Shown here: piece by piece, positions 45,149 to 57,144 of the stretch
Layout: each line of letters starts with the position of its first letter
How positions within the stretch are numbered: the stretch's first letter is position 1
Translations under genes and position numbers: made by a program
Notes under the pieces: generated by a model
Told to the model about the DNA's origin: nothing
Seen by the model: the letters and a program-made list of their open reading frames with translations, nothing else
Database searches by the model: none
Assembly: GCA_000611715.1 (NCBI GenBank)
Contig: AZYM01000232.1
Span: forward strand, 1 to 64,000
Reading direction: 5' to 3'
DNA: 64,000 nt
Origin: Scolecobasidium constrictum UM 578
Lineage: Eukaryota; Ascomycota; Dothideomycetes; Venturiales; Sympoventuriaceae

Positions 45149-45520
45149 TCACAGCTTCGCCTTCGGCACCAGCCTCTCTCTTTCCTCCTCCGTAATCTCC
45201 CTCACAACAAGAAACGTACACCCATCCGGCGTACTCGGCTGATGATTCGTCCCCTTCTCACACCTAATCAGCGTCCCCCTCCCACTAGCACGATGCTGAT
45301 CCACAAACGTCCCATCAACAATATACAAAAGCTCCTCGCCATTATGGTAATCCACGTTCGGTAGCTTGTACCCCGCGTCCCATTGTACAAGCGCTATGTA
45401 CAGGTCTGGTCGGGCTTTGAGGATTTTGCGGCGGGACTGGGGGGACTGGACTTCCCAGTCTAGGCTGTTGGGGGTGTGGTAGGTCATTCCTGCGATGAGG
45501 TGGGGGAGCTTGGGTAACAT
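45149..45520 (-). CDS. Small cupin-domain protein (ChrR-like)
   Basis: Single exon, 123 residues from the ATG at 45520; the longer frame to 45637 adds residues without cupin character. The order LYIALVQWDAGYKLPNVDYH, NGEELLYIVDGTFVDQH, GTLIRCEKGTNHQPSTPDG, CTFLVVREI is a single cupin barrel. The H-x3-E-type metal site sits in YHNGEE and a second His is in TNHQP, as in ChrR C-terminal cupins. Such stand-alone cupins bind a metal and may sense or convert small molecules. No neighbouring sigma-type partner exists in fungi, so the role is open. Confidence 0.7.
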   Translation of the reverse strand: MLPKLPHLIAGMTYHTPNSLDWEVQSPQSRRKILKARPDLYIALVQWDAGYKLPNVDYHNGEELLYIVDGTFVDQHRASGRGTLIRCEKGTNHQPSTPDGCTFLVVREITEEERERLVPKAKL

Positions 45521-45797
45521 AGTCAGGAAGGTACTACGTGGTCTGGTGAATGCTAGGGCAATTGTGATTCCAACTGGGCTGAATTCTGTCAAGAGCATTC
45601 GTGGTTTTGATATACGCTCACAAATCGCGCCGAGCAATGCCGGGTACCCCGCAAACCAGCACGTGCTGCTCGAAGTGCACTAAGTCCACCATGCAAATGA
45701 TCAGTAAACACAGAGGGGATGATGCGTAGTAAACCATATTAGAGGGAACAGCGTCCTATATCAAAATTTCAGCATTTCTCTCTCAACATACACGCAA

Positions 45798-46806
45798 CTA
45801 CAAAGCCGTGTAACCACCATCCACAATCATACTCGAGCCCGTCATGTACGTGTTATCCGGCGAGCACAAGAATAGCACCGCCTTCGCGATATCCGTTGCT
45901 TTCCCCACGCCTCCGAAGGGATGCATGGCATTGACACGTGCGGTCATCATTTCGTCCGCAAGGGTGCTCTTGATCAGATCCGTGGCAATGACTGACATTC
46001 TGTTAGTGAGATGCTGCGATTGTGGCGATGCGACATACAGCCTGGGCACACAGCATTGACGTGGATCCTGTGCGGCGCGCAGTCCAGTGCTGCGACTTTC
46101 GTGATGCCAACACACGCATGTTTAGATGTCACGTAGCTGACTTGGACAACATCAGCACTTGTCCCGATCATTTCATGCACTAGGTGGATACGTACGCGCG
46201 TTTGGAATGCCTATATGCCCCATGATCGATGCCGTGTTCACGATCCAGCCTCTGTCACCGGTCTCGCCAGGCTCTTGATCCTTCATGGCCTTGCTAGCGT
46301 ATTTGCAGCCCAAGAACACGCCCTTCGCGTTCACGTTAAGCGTCTTATCAAAGTTGCCAGCAGGAATGTCCCAGACAGGCACCCCGCTGCCTCCATCCTC
46401 GACCTAGCAACTCGTTCAACACAGCCAATCATTTGTCTTGAGGATGAACTCACGGCAATCCCGGCATTATTAACCATAATATCCAAACGACCATACTGCT
46501 TAACCGCCTCAGCAACAAGCGCAGCAACCTCGTCTTCGTTCGTCGTGTCGGCCTTTTGGAAACTGGATGTGCCGCCGTTGTTCTTGATCTCGTCGTGCGT
46601 GGCTGCTGTGCCTTCTTTGCGGGATGCTGGGTTCAGGTCTGAGCAGAGCACTGTGGCGCCTTCTTTTGCGAGGAGAAGTGAGATCTCGCGGCCGATGCCT
46701 GGGGGTCATGTGAGTTGCTGGTGTATGTCTGCGTGGTTGGGGTAATTGACGCACCATTTGAGGCACCGGTGACGATGGCGATTTTTCCTTGCACCCGGCC
46801 TGACAT
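45798..46806 (-). CDS. Short-chain dehydrogenase/reductase
   Basis: Five exons (46806-46755, 46698-46454, 46403-46196, 46140-46039, 45991-45798), introns 47-56 nt, 266 residues. Classical SDR motifs appear in order: TGASNGIG (13-20), VLCSDLN for cofactor choice, DIMVNNAGIA, the catalytic Ser in NTASIMGH, and Y-x3-K in SYVTSKHACVGITK. CPGFIATDLI comes after that and the FLCSPDNTYMTGSSMIVDGG terminus closes the fold. Asp at the end of the second strand (CSDLN) favours NAD(H). The length and end resemble 3-oxoacyl-ACP reductase-type SDRs, but the substrate cannot be assigned. Confidence 0.88.
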
Positions 46807-48041
46807 ATTAGCGGTTCTGCTGCGAGCCTCGTTTCACAAGAGGTAGATATAGTCAAAAGCTTCGCAAGACGATGCTGTGTACTCGAAGCTGCATACTTAA
46901 TATCCACGATTGGACTGACAGCTGACGTTCTATTCAGCATAGGCTATGTCACGTTCGTCCACCTGTACTTAGCATCCGATGAGTCGCCAGAAGTGCGGGG
47001 TTGAGCTCAGTGCCGACTCATTTCTCCAGAGTACCACGGATCAATATCGAACGTAATGACCGGCACGTAGACGAGAGCTCTTATCACACGCTGTGAAGAC
47101 TGAGATCCGCTGCTGAATCTATTTGAGCTTTCGCCCATCACGACATGCGACGCTGTGGCTACGCCTGTGAGCTGACTCTCGAGACTTGTGAAAGACTGGT
47201 GCACATATCACGTAGTTCGGTTCCATGATCAAAGTTTTATGGCGCCTAGATCATAGGCAAAACATGTTGATCCGAGAGCATCTTGAGAAAAGAATAGATG
47301 TGTCTTCTGATGAATGGAGACATTATGGAGTGCTGGTCGAAAGTCTCGGCTGGATCGCGTTCCGTGAGTTCGGCTCAACTATCTCCATCAAGCTTAGCTC
47401 CCGCACTACCCCTGCTCACTTTTCAGCTGCATCGTGCACCCCTTGCCTGTCATCCCTATTTTCAGAACCACCAAAACGCGTGAGTTTAGACCGCTTCATT
47501 CCAGAAACAGGCAAGAACGCTCTGATTACCGTTAGACCCCGATGATGGCGGGGAAGCAAACCGTTCAGATGGAAATTTGGCGGCTCCTTTTCTGCATGTC
47601 GCGCCCGCAGGAGATGGGAAGCGTTCATAAGCAAAGCAACCCTAGCCCTAGCTTCGTCGTCGCTTCGTATTACTTCTAATTCTCCCCCCTCTCTCTCCTG
47701 ACGCTCGCTTGCTCATTTCATTCTGCTTCTGCAACGTGAAGAGGAGAGCATGTTGACTCCTTGCGCTGCTGCTGCTGAGTTGCCACACTGATCAGCCTCT
47801 TCTCTTCTCTTCTTTGTGACACCGCTTTGTGCATGTATCGCGCGTAGGATTCCTCTCCATTCCAACGACACTCTCGTTAGCCGTGCAAACCCGCTGCGCA
47901 GCATCAAACCATCTTGCGCAAGCAGACTTCGGCCTCATTCATACACCACGAAGTCGCACACGAGCAGCCTACACTCCCTTGTAGGCCCCTCATAAACCCC
48001 CGACCTATCGCGAACGCCTCCCTCGCACACGCGGCGCAACA
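46807..48041. other. Divergent intergenic region with CT-rich tract
   Basis: 1.2 kb. Pyrimidine-rich runs (tctcccccctctctctcctg, and ctcttctcttctcttctttg) lie at about 47680-47820, roughly 220-360 bp upstream of the glycosyltransferase start. Such CT tracts are common near fungal transcription starts. No coding sequence was recognised. Confidence 0.4.
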
Positions 48042-49660
48042 ATGGCGATCCCTCTCCCACGCCGCTTCATCGTCGTCGGCGCGTCCATATTCCTCGTCCT
48101 CACCTTCCTTTGGGCTACCTCCGATACATCCTACGCCTCACATGTAAAATCCAAACTGCCGTCCTCATGGCACTCCTCGCCCTCACCTCTCACAACCGAA
48201 AAAGTCGAGCCTATAGTACTGGACCCGTCATGTTCGACGCTTCCAGGCGTGGAGGATGTACTGCTCGTCATGAAGACGGGGTCCAGCGTCATTGATAAGA
48301 GATTGCCTGTGCATTTCAAGACGACGTTTAGGTGCACGCCCGATTTCCTGGTGTTTTCGGATCTGGCGCAGGAGTTCCACGGGTTGCAAGTGCATGATAG
48401 CTTGGATGAGCTGTACAAGTACGTGGACATGAGCAATCCAGACCTCAAGTACTACGAGTACCTAAAGAAGACGTCTTCGCGCTCGCACTCCGCCCCAAAG
48501 CCCAGCAATGGAGGAGGCTGGATGGGGAAATGGACAAGCTCTTCTCCAGCATCAGAAGTGAAGGAAGAAGAAGGCGAGAAATTGGAGGGAAAGGAAAGCG
48601 ACGCAGCATGGGAAATGGACAAATACAAGAACATCCCCATCCTGCGCAAGAGCTACGCGCTCTACCCAGAGAAGAAATGGTTCCTCTTCGTCGACGCCGA
48701 CACCTCCATCATGTGGTCCAACATCCTGACCTGGCTCGCGCTGCTCGACCCCGCCAAACCCTTCTATACTGGCTCCCAGAACTGGATCGGCGATGTCGAG
48801 TTCGCGCATGGTGGGAGTGGGTATATTGTCAGTCAGGCGGCGGCGAGGATACTGGCGGATGAGGAGGAGGAGATGGCGAGGAAGCATATTGCCTTTGCGG
48901 AGCATGAGTGCTGTGGGGATATGGTGCTGGCGCATGCGTTTCACGATAATAATATCGCGCTTAATGGGAGCTGGCCGAATATCCAGGGCAGCAAGCCCGA
49001 TACTCTCGACTACGACGATGTGAAATGGTGTCATGCGGCCATGACTTTCCATCACACGAGTCCAGCACAGACAGAGGAGTTGTGGCGCTTAGACCGAGAG
49101 ATGGAGGGTGTGCAGGTAAGTCTCTCTGCATGAAACTTTTCTGCATGGAAAGGTCAAGGACTAACTTTGGAACCGAGCAGAATATAACCTACGCCACCGT
49201 CTTCAACCACCTCATCAAGCCCCGTCTCCACCCCGCAATCACCGCCTGGGACAACGGCAGCGAAGACCACCTCTACCCGCCCAACCGCCCCCAAGAAGAC
49301 TTCGAAGCCGACCCAGAAAACTCATGGAAACCGCGCACCTCTTTCGAGGAAAAAGCCGTGGAGTCCTTCGAGGGCTGCCGCGACGCGTGCAAGGAATTCG
49401 ACGACTGCTTCCAGTACGTGTGGCGCCCGAACGTGACGAGTAATGGGCAGCCCAAGGGGGAGTTTAAGGGGCAGTGTGGGTTGCGGATGGCGATCACGCT
49501 TGGTGAGGCGAAGGAAGTGGATGAAGAGAAGGGCGCGGTGGTTAGTGGGTTTGATCTTGAGAGGATAGATTTGTGGGCGAGGAAGCACCAGTGTAGGGAG
49601 GCGGTGTTCTTGACTGAGTGGGATGATAGTGGGAATTTGGAGCCGCCGAGGGATGATTGA
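48042..49660 (+). CDS. GT31-like (fringe-type) glycosyltransferase
   Basis: Two exons (48042-49115, 49181-49660), 65 nt intron, 517 residues. Type II membrane topology: a short basic N-terminus, then FIVVGASIFLVLTFLWATS as Golgi anchor, then a lumenal domain. VLLVMKTGSSVIDKRLPVHF, TPDFLVFSDL, KKWFLFVDADTSIMWSNILT with the DxD metal/nucleotide-sugar site, and FAHGGSGYIVS are the motifs of the DUF604/fringe branch of GT31. Five cysteines after the intron (residues about 425-510) could form a lumenal disulphide domain. The sugar and acceptor are unknown; a Golgi role in protein or wall glycosylation is likely. Confidence 0.82.
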
Positions 49661-50107
49661 GATCTGGGGGGATATTGGTGGTGTGGATGAGGGCGCTTGT
49701 ATTTGCATGGGGATTTTGGAGGAGTTTTATGAGATATGATACCAGGTTTTCTCTGCAAAGGAAAAGCATATACTAATAGCTGTACAATTATGATACCATT
49801 ACTTCCCGAGGTCGCTGTGCACATAGTGTCCACTTGGCAGTAAGAGCTTGGAAAGAATCAGCTGCCAGGACGGTGAAAGGCAGATCAGAAACCATTAGCT
49901 AAGAGCGAAACCGCCTTGCTGCAGGATTGTTTGCCGAGAAGTAGAATCGCATTCATGTGGAGACTCGACATTCTTGGACATTCCAGTGCGACTGTCGCGT
50001 CACGCGTCCTCGGCCGCGGACAAAACCCAACAGGACACCCCGTGGGATCGACTCCAGAGCTCAGCGTTCGAGCAGTCTGTCTTTACCGGTCTCTAGTTTG
50101 CACGATC
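49661..50107. other. Intergenic region
   Basis: 447 bp. The upstream frame is open from 49916, but it lacks conserved character before the signal peptide at 50108, so it is treated as 5' leader. Confidence 0.4.
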
Positions 50108-53100
50108 ATGTCGCGTTTTCGTGGGATGCTGTTAGGCTCTCTGATCTTCCTGGCCGGATGTGTCCACGGCAAGACGATCACGTTAGCGAGAAGTCATTGT
50201 CTCAACAGCTACAGCCTCGTATCAAGCGACGCGCAATACAGTTCTATGCGCACAAGTCCCATCACCTCCACCACCACAACCCCATCTCGGACATCCCAAA
50301 GCACGCAAAGCACGACAGGTGCAACCATCTCCTCCACCCCAACGACACGCGTTCTCCTCCCCGCACCCGATCCCTCCATCAACCGCGCCTCCCTAGCCAA
50401 CCTCATCCCAAGCGCCAACGCCACGCTCTACTACGCCGAGAGCAACAACGGGACCTCCGTCGTGACGATCAACACGAATCTGACCGTCCCGCAGGTCACG
50501 CTCGAGAATTCGGATTGTGTCGCGCTGATGAGTTGTTCGGAGAGTGAATTGAGCATTGGGTTTGCGAGGGAGGGGTGCTATGATGTTGCGCGAGAGAGGT
50601 GGGGAGAGGGGATGCTGCTTATTACGAATCAGGTTGGGTGTAATGCGCCGCAGGAGAGGGGGCTCTTTCAGGTGCTGGATCTTGACTTCCAGGGCTTCGT
50701 GGGCACGAAAACGAGGAGACGCCAGGTTGTCTTTCCTTGGAGGGTTACTGCGAGGGTGAGGCAGGTGGGCTGGCCGGATGTGGCGGAGAGTTTGGAGGTG
50801 GAGTTTGGGAGGATCGACGGTGAGGGTGGGGATGAGACGTTTACGCAGACGGTTACGAGTCGGTTTTCGAGGTCGAGAAGCTCGACTTCTTCGGGGGCTA
50901 CGAGCAGTGCTTCGGACTTGAGTGCATCGAGCTCGGGACAGCTCGTTGTGTCCCTCTCGTTGTCAACGCAACAATCGGCGACTCCGGCTTCCACGACGTT
51001 CTCGCGCGGGATCTCATCGCTCGCGTCATCTTCGACCTCCTCATTGGCACGAACGAGCTCTTCCTTCTTGGGAACAGCGTCGAGCAGCTCTACACCCTCA
51101 ATAAACACACGCTCGTCAAGTACATCAACTCCGCAGTCGCCCCGCGCTGCCAGCTCATCGTCTGCTGTTTCGATACTCGCTTCTAGCACTTCCAAATCAT
51201 CCAGTCAGGGAACATCCAGCAGCCTGCAACCTTTGTCCTCGGCAGGGAGCAGCAGCGACAGTTCTTCTGCCATCTCCTCGCGTATGGCATCGGCTTCATC
51301 CGCAGCTCTGTCATCACCGCTCAGGTCGTCTGATGTGTCATCCGCATCATCTGCGCAGTCCTCGAGCTTTGTTACTTCATCAGCCCTGGCATCCTCCCTA
51401 GGCCTGTCCTCTTCACGACTGCTATCACCCTCGACAGCCATGACTTCCTCACAGTCGCGGTCTTCGGGTGCCGCGTTTTCCAGCCTTTCACTACCCAGCA
51501 GTTCGTCGGTGTCCAGCGGCTCATCCACGACCAGTGGCCTCTCGGTACTCACCAGCGTGCAAGAGTCTATTGTAACCTCATCATCCGTCAGCGTTTCGCA
51601 TTCCGGTGATTCCTCACCAGTCAGCCGCCTCTCGACAAGCAGTATCCCGTCGAGTGTCAGTCTCCCACCAGAAAGTCTCTCGACAGGCATCAGCTCTTCA
51701 ACATCACCAAGCGTTGCGTCGTCTTCAAGCTCCGTGGCCCCACCTAGCAGCGCATCATCCCCAAGCAGCAGTCTATCGCAATCAGGTCGCGCTTCGTCTT
51801 CGACTCTGGGGACCTCATTGCAAAGTTCCAGCACTGTGTCAGCAAGTCTCGCCGGCTCAGCAAGCAGTTCGATAAGCCCTGGCAGTACCTTATCGCCATC
51901 TTCATCCTCCGCATCCTCTCTCGGTAGCACGAGTTCCTCCTTGCCGCTGTCCTCATCGGCTTCTAGTTTCATCCCATCCTCCACTGTCGCAATCAGCAGT
52001 GCTTCAATGAGGCAGGCTAGTTTCAGCGATTCAAGTATTCCAGCAACCACAAGCGTTGGACCTTCGAGCACATCTTCATCATCAGCGGCTCTGATCACGA
52101 CATCCAGCGCCTGGATGCCGCCAGTGGTCTCCATCTACGAGCGCCTAGTCGCCAGCGCGGTCTTCAATTCCAGCAATCTGGTGCTTCGACCGATCAGTCT
52201 CAACTCTACTGCTGATCTGGAGAAGGAAACCAATGTGAATGACACGACGTACCAAAACGAGCTGCTGTACCGAGTCAGGTATGATGGGTTGTCGCCTGCT
52301 CAAACGATTATAACAGATGCGATCACGGCAATGCGAGGGCTTCTGACGAATGCAACGGCTTTTACCAATATTACTGAGATTGCGAATGTCTCTCTGGTCT
52401 CAGACATATCCATAGCAGGCAGCGGGTTAAGGAAGCGTTATGTCGGGACAAAACCCGATCGACCGCACATCCCACTAGACGACGACCGCACAGTCCTCGT
52501 CGACACGATCAGCGACGGCAAGAAGCAATCTGACCTCGCCAACGAGCGGCCACTTCTGGATCATACAAAAGATCACTTGACCAAGCATGATCATCCATCG
52601 AAGCATTTCGTGGGCCGTGCACCTATGCCGATGGGCTGGGACACTTTCTTTGAGCTACTGGACGCTACTCTCGAGAGCGCAATCTGCGAAGCTTGCGGGC
52701 CCATCTATCAAGCTGACCCGTACCTGCCCCAAGCTGTCAAGTGCTTGTTCGGAGAGTGCCCGCTGCCGAAACGCGTTGATGCTGTCCAAGCTTCGTTTAT
52801 CCAGGACACGAAGGTCAATGTGTCGTTCCTGGAGAACTCTATGGTGTACCAGAACGGCGGCATGAGAGTCACGTGTGTGAAGTGCGGCTTGGACGTGTCA
52901 AATCTGCGCATCGAGGGACGGTTGACCATCATCCCCACGAACGGAACGATCATGCATGCGAATGTGTTTGTGCGGCAGCATTCGAAGGTGGATATGCTGT
53001 TTAACGTTTCCAGTACTGGATGGTGGGCTGGTCGATTTGAGGTCGGTGCGGCATCTGCATTGGTCGACTCGATCATGATTCCTGGGTTGATTACTATTGC

Positions 53101-55230
53101 GTGAGTACACCACACTTCTTCTTCGTCGTATCATATCCGCTAAGATCCGCATAGTCCGCAATTCCTGTTTGGCATAGGTATGGAGCTAGAAACGAACACA
53201 GCCTTTAACTACCAAGCCGGCATCTCTCTCTCCACCATGGGCGGCAGCGCAGACTTCGACATGCGCAACATGCAGACACAACGTAATCTTGGAGGCTGGC
53301 AACCGAATGGCACGATCGTGTATCCGCTGTTCAGCAAAGTCGGTCGCACTGCATTGGTCCCATTCATCAGGACGAGCATCCAGATCTCTGTGCAGCTGTT
53401 CCAGGTGTACTCCGAGAATGTCATCACGCTGAGTTCAGAGACCAGTCTGGCTTTGGACGCTGAAGTGCGATCGCTTGGACCTGCGAAGAGAGACATGCAT
53501 GATCTTGGGGAGAGGGCACCGCTGCCTGGAATCATCGGGCAACTGCAAACTGTCACGGCTCCAACGTGCCCGGTCAATTACCTTAGGGTCACAACGAATC
53601 TGAAGCATGTCAGTAACGCGCTACTTGGACATACGCCACTGAAGCTTTTGAGATGTCCTATCCGTTCGGATCGAGATGCATCGCTCTGCCGCCGCCACCA
53701 ATTGTGTCTCTGAGCAGTAGCGTGGCTTCATCTTCCGCCGTCTCAAGCTCCGTCACGGTTTCATCAAGCCAGCTTCCAAGCTCTTCGCCTACAAGTCTAT
53801 CATCATCTTCGTCCATCAGCAGCGGATCTTCATCGAGTTCGGCCGCTTTGTCCAGTTTGCCAATTAGCAGTCCCACGACGCAATCTTCTTCCAGTTCAAG
53901 TCTGTCTTCCACAGGCAGTTCTTCGTCTAAACTGTCGTCCAGCTCTGCTGCCTTGTCACCAAACAGCTTCCAGTCATCCACAAGTTCAAGTTCAGCATCT
54001 TCGAGTACACTGGCGTCAACCTCTCAGTCATCGTCAGTCTCGAATGCGCTTACCAGTCCGACCAGCTCCTCGCTTTCCCGCACGTCACCGGGCACTGTCT
54101 CCTCAAGTCTCGCCCTTCCGTCATCTTCGACCAGCCAGATTATCGGCAGCTCCTCCAGCTCAAGCACTTCATTCCTCCAGACTTCAAGCGTCTCTTCCAC
54201 TTCTACTTGGAGCAGCTCATCCAGCCTATCTCCGAGCAGCTCATCCAGCCTGTCCTCTAGCAGTTTATTGAGCCAGTCTTCAAGCAGCTCATCCAGCCGG
54301 CCTCCAAGCAGCTCATCGAGTCTTTCCCTAAGCAGCTCATCAAACTCTGTTTCTTCGATTATCACGACGTCCTCGATCTCAAGCCTCCGGTCATCCACGT
54401 CTACATCTTCCGCTGCGAGCACTTCTTCGGCACCCGCGGGGTCAGGCTGTGTGGGATGCAGACCAATCATCCTGAATGGCGGCTTTGAGGTTGGGCCATT
54501 GAATTTCTGGACAAGAACTGACATTGGAGGGATCGCCTTGACCACCCAGCAACATTCTGCGCCCAGGAACGGGCGATACCTTCGAGCAGGAGCCAACGGC
54601 AGTAACAACCAGAGGCTTTACATGGAGCAGACGGTTTCCGTTGTCCCAAACAAGGCCTACTACGTGGCTATTTCGTACCGGCACGAATCGATGGGATCGT
54701 CGAACTTGCGTTGCTACTTCTATGCTGACGTGTTGTACGAGTCACAGTGGGGCTCCACTGGCGGCGGTATCGTTGCCTCGACTCCTGTGAACGATGCGAG
54801 CTCGAATGTTTGGAAAGACTTCTCTACAGCGTCGTGGCCCTGGTCTTTCACGCCTACGACCTGCGAAGCAAAAATGGTCCTGCAGTATATCTGCAATACT
54901 GGGTTTTCGAATGCGATTTATGTCGATGAGATTAAGTTCATCCAAGTCGATAACCCCACGAAGACGGATAATTGTGAGTCTGCGTCTTGGCCGGGTAGTG
55001 CGATGCTGACCACAAGTTCTAGGTTAGGTCTGTCAAGCCCTTCACTTCTTGCAACGGGAGCAAGCACTGCCTCATCAAGCTCAGCGTCATGGTCCTCTCC
55101 ATCCGGTCAGCTGTCGAGCAGCAGGATCCTCAGCTCCTCACTACTGAAACCGTCATCAAGCTCCGTCCCATCTTCGACAACATTATCTAGCAGGATCTCG
55201 ATCAGTTTTTCCGGCCCGAGCTTTGCTTGA
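50108..55230 (+). CDS. Giant Ser-rich secreted protein with carbohydrate-binding-like module
   Basis: Four exons (50108-53100, 53155-53608, 53653-54973, 55028-55230), introns 54, 44 and 54 nt, 1656 residues. A signal peptide (MSRFRGMLLGSLIFLAGCVHG) is followed by a globular domain (about 95-245), then a 450-residue Ser/Thr region. A second globular domain (about 670-1130: WDTFFELLDATLE, NGGMRVTCVKCGLDV, YPLFSKVGRTALVPFI) and another Ser tract come next. Then comes a beta-sandwich-like module (CVGCRPIILNGGFEVGPLNF to IYVDEIKFIQV), as in galactose- or carbohydrate-binding domains. The two globular parts resemble fungal domains catalogued only as unknown families. The Ser tracts should be heavily O-mannosylated, implying a wall or surface protein. 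Intron 54974-55027 is a multiple of three and may be retained. Confidence 0.7.
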
Positions 55231-55723
55231 GTGCCTTCAAGGTGCGCAAACTGTGGAGTAATCATCACCAATGGGGACTTCGAAGCTGGTCTGACCGCTT
55301 GGAATACACTTGGCAGTTACAGCTTCATCATAACGACTGAATCGCATCCCGCGCCGAAGACTGGTCAATTCCTTGGGATCCCGGCAGTAGGTGGTACAGG
55401 TCGGAGATATCAGATCGAGCAGGAAATTCGCATACTTCCCTACAGACCCTATGTTGCATCGTTCTCTCACCGCCATGAGTCCATCGGTACGGCACGAACC
55501 ACATATTTTCTTTTTGCTTTCTTTATATCTGCATTCGATGGTGGCTCCAGCAACGATTTCATGCTGTTCTCGGGTGCCGTCGGTACCAAACCTAATGTTT
55601 GGAAAACTTCACGGCTACGTCCTCTTACTTCTCTGCGCAGTGCATCGTAAAGATCGTGTTCAAATGCAATTGTGAGCTTGATAATGCGAATGCGATAAAT
55701 ATCGACGACGTCAGACTTATCTA
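55231..55723 (+). pseudogene. Decayed second copy of the C-terminal module
   Basis: Directly after the TGA at 55228-55230, in the same frame, the sequence reads CANCGVIITNGDFEAGLTAW, then a stretch ending SHRHESIGTARTTYF and PNVWK. This matches the preceding module (CVGCRPIILNGGFE, YRHESMG, SNVWKDF). At about 55606-55610 the match shifts one frame to FTATSSYFSAQCIVKIVF and INIDDVRLI, ending at a TAG at 55721-55723; one A seems lost from an A-run. So the relic has one nonsense codon and one frameshift. I found no intron with good sites that bypasses the TGA. Confidence 0.65.
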
Positions 55724-57144
55724 GTCTGATAATCCGTTCAGGACGGACAATTGTTGAGCATCACACGGCTTGTGGTCGGATAACAGTACGCGATTAAGGT
55801 GCAATTCACGAAACCATCATGGCAAATTGAACGAGTGTCCCTTAATGCGAACGCGACTAGCTGGACTTAGGCTGGTAGCCACGGCGGAGATGACTACGAC
55901 TATCCTCCAGCACCGCCAATGTATGGGTATGGTGCCCCGCCATCACACTACCCGTTCATGCAGCACCATCCTTCGCATCCGTCTGCACCAACTTGCCGCA
56001 GCATCCTGCATACCCGTCTAGACCACCTATACCGCGACATTCTACATACCCGCTTAGCATCACATGAGCTTCACGATCCGCAAAACCCATACTCGGACAT
56101 CGCACCGCCATATGCTCCCGCAACGCCGAGCTCCACTTTGCAATCCTTTGAGAAGATCGACGAACGGGTGGTTCGCTCTCAGGCTCGTAAGAGCAGCAAC
56201 AAGCCAGGTCGCGACAATGGTACCAGTCAAGACAGTGGTTCGAGTCAAGACAGTGATTCCAGTCGAGATAAAGGTTTCAATGAGAGCAAGGAGTTGTGAT
56301 CTCCAGATCGAAGGCACCAGCAACTTCACAATCAGTATCGCCAGATCGCCGCCGTATCAAGCCGACCAAGAATGCCCGCGCCCGCTCACGTTCGCCAACG
56401 CCTCCGCAGCCCTCCAGTCGTTTTCAACCCGCAATCCATCACGAAGCACGGCGACACGGTGGTACGTATCCAGATCTCTCAGGTACACCACAGATCATCA
56501 CATATTTGGTAGACAGCGACCATCACTCTGTAATATTCTGCAGACGCGAACTCATGAAAATCGAAGATAGCTCTTTCCGAGACATAGCTGCGATCTGCGA
56601 TATCTTGGGTACGCTGTCATGGATGACGCGATGTACTGACCGAAAAGGAGTTCAGAGAAGTCGCATGGATAACGTGACGTCGCAATGATTGACTAGCGAC
56701 TCGATCATCGCACTGGCGTTCCAAAGTCTACAGACCAGCGATTGCCGATTGGACTCGTCGACAACAAGTATGGGGCAGTCCAGTTGGTGAAGTTGTCGCA
56801 AACATCGCAGCCTTGGCCGGTATTGCGAATACGCCAATGGATCTTTGTTCTCCCAATCGATATGGTCGCTTCGAGAACAAAGACTCGCGACGACGTTGCT
56901 TATTGAGCTGGCAACTCGGAGAATTTCTACTCTAAAAGGTCGGAAGACAAGAGGTCGCTTGTTGGTGTTGAAGGAGTTACGCGCCCGAATCCCAAATCTG
57001 GGGGCTGAAACGCAGCCAAGGCAGGGCTTAGACAGTAGCACAGGCTTGCAGCCACAAGTAATTTTATACATTCACCGCACTTGCGGCATCGACTGCATTT
57101 CTCGTGTCCCTTTATGACCACTTACTTACTAATCACCCATCACG
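55724..57144. other. Intergenic region with a possible gene remnant
   Basis: On the plus strand about 55877-56299 reads Pro/Tyr/His-rich sequence (DDYDYPPAPPMYGYGAPP, then ELHDPQNPYSDIAPPYAPAT and LQSFEKIDERV) without a proper start. A TAG stands immediately before it, possibly an acceptor. A second frame (56296-56688) continues with RIKPTKNARARSRSPTPPQP, then IITYLVDSDHHSVIFCRREL. This looks like pieces of a fungal coiled, proline-rich protein with a broken frame. The rest, to 57144, shows nothing. Confidence 0.3.

Noticed and set aside
50668..51195. Minus-strand frame of 175 residues
   Set aside because: Antisense to the N-terminal domain and first Ser tract of the giant secreted protein.
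51205..52134. Minus-strand frame of 309 residues rich in Asp/Glu/Leu
   Set aside because: It is a mirror of the Ser-repeat coding strand; repetitive Ser codons keep the opposite strand open.
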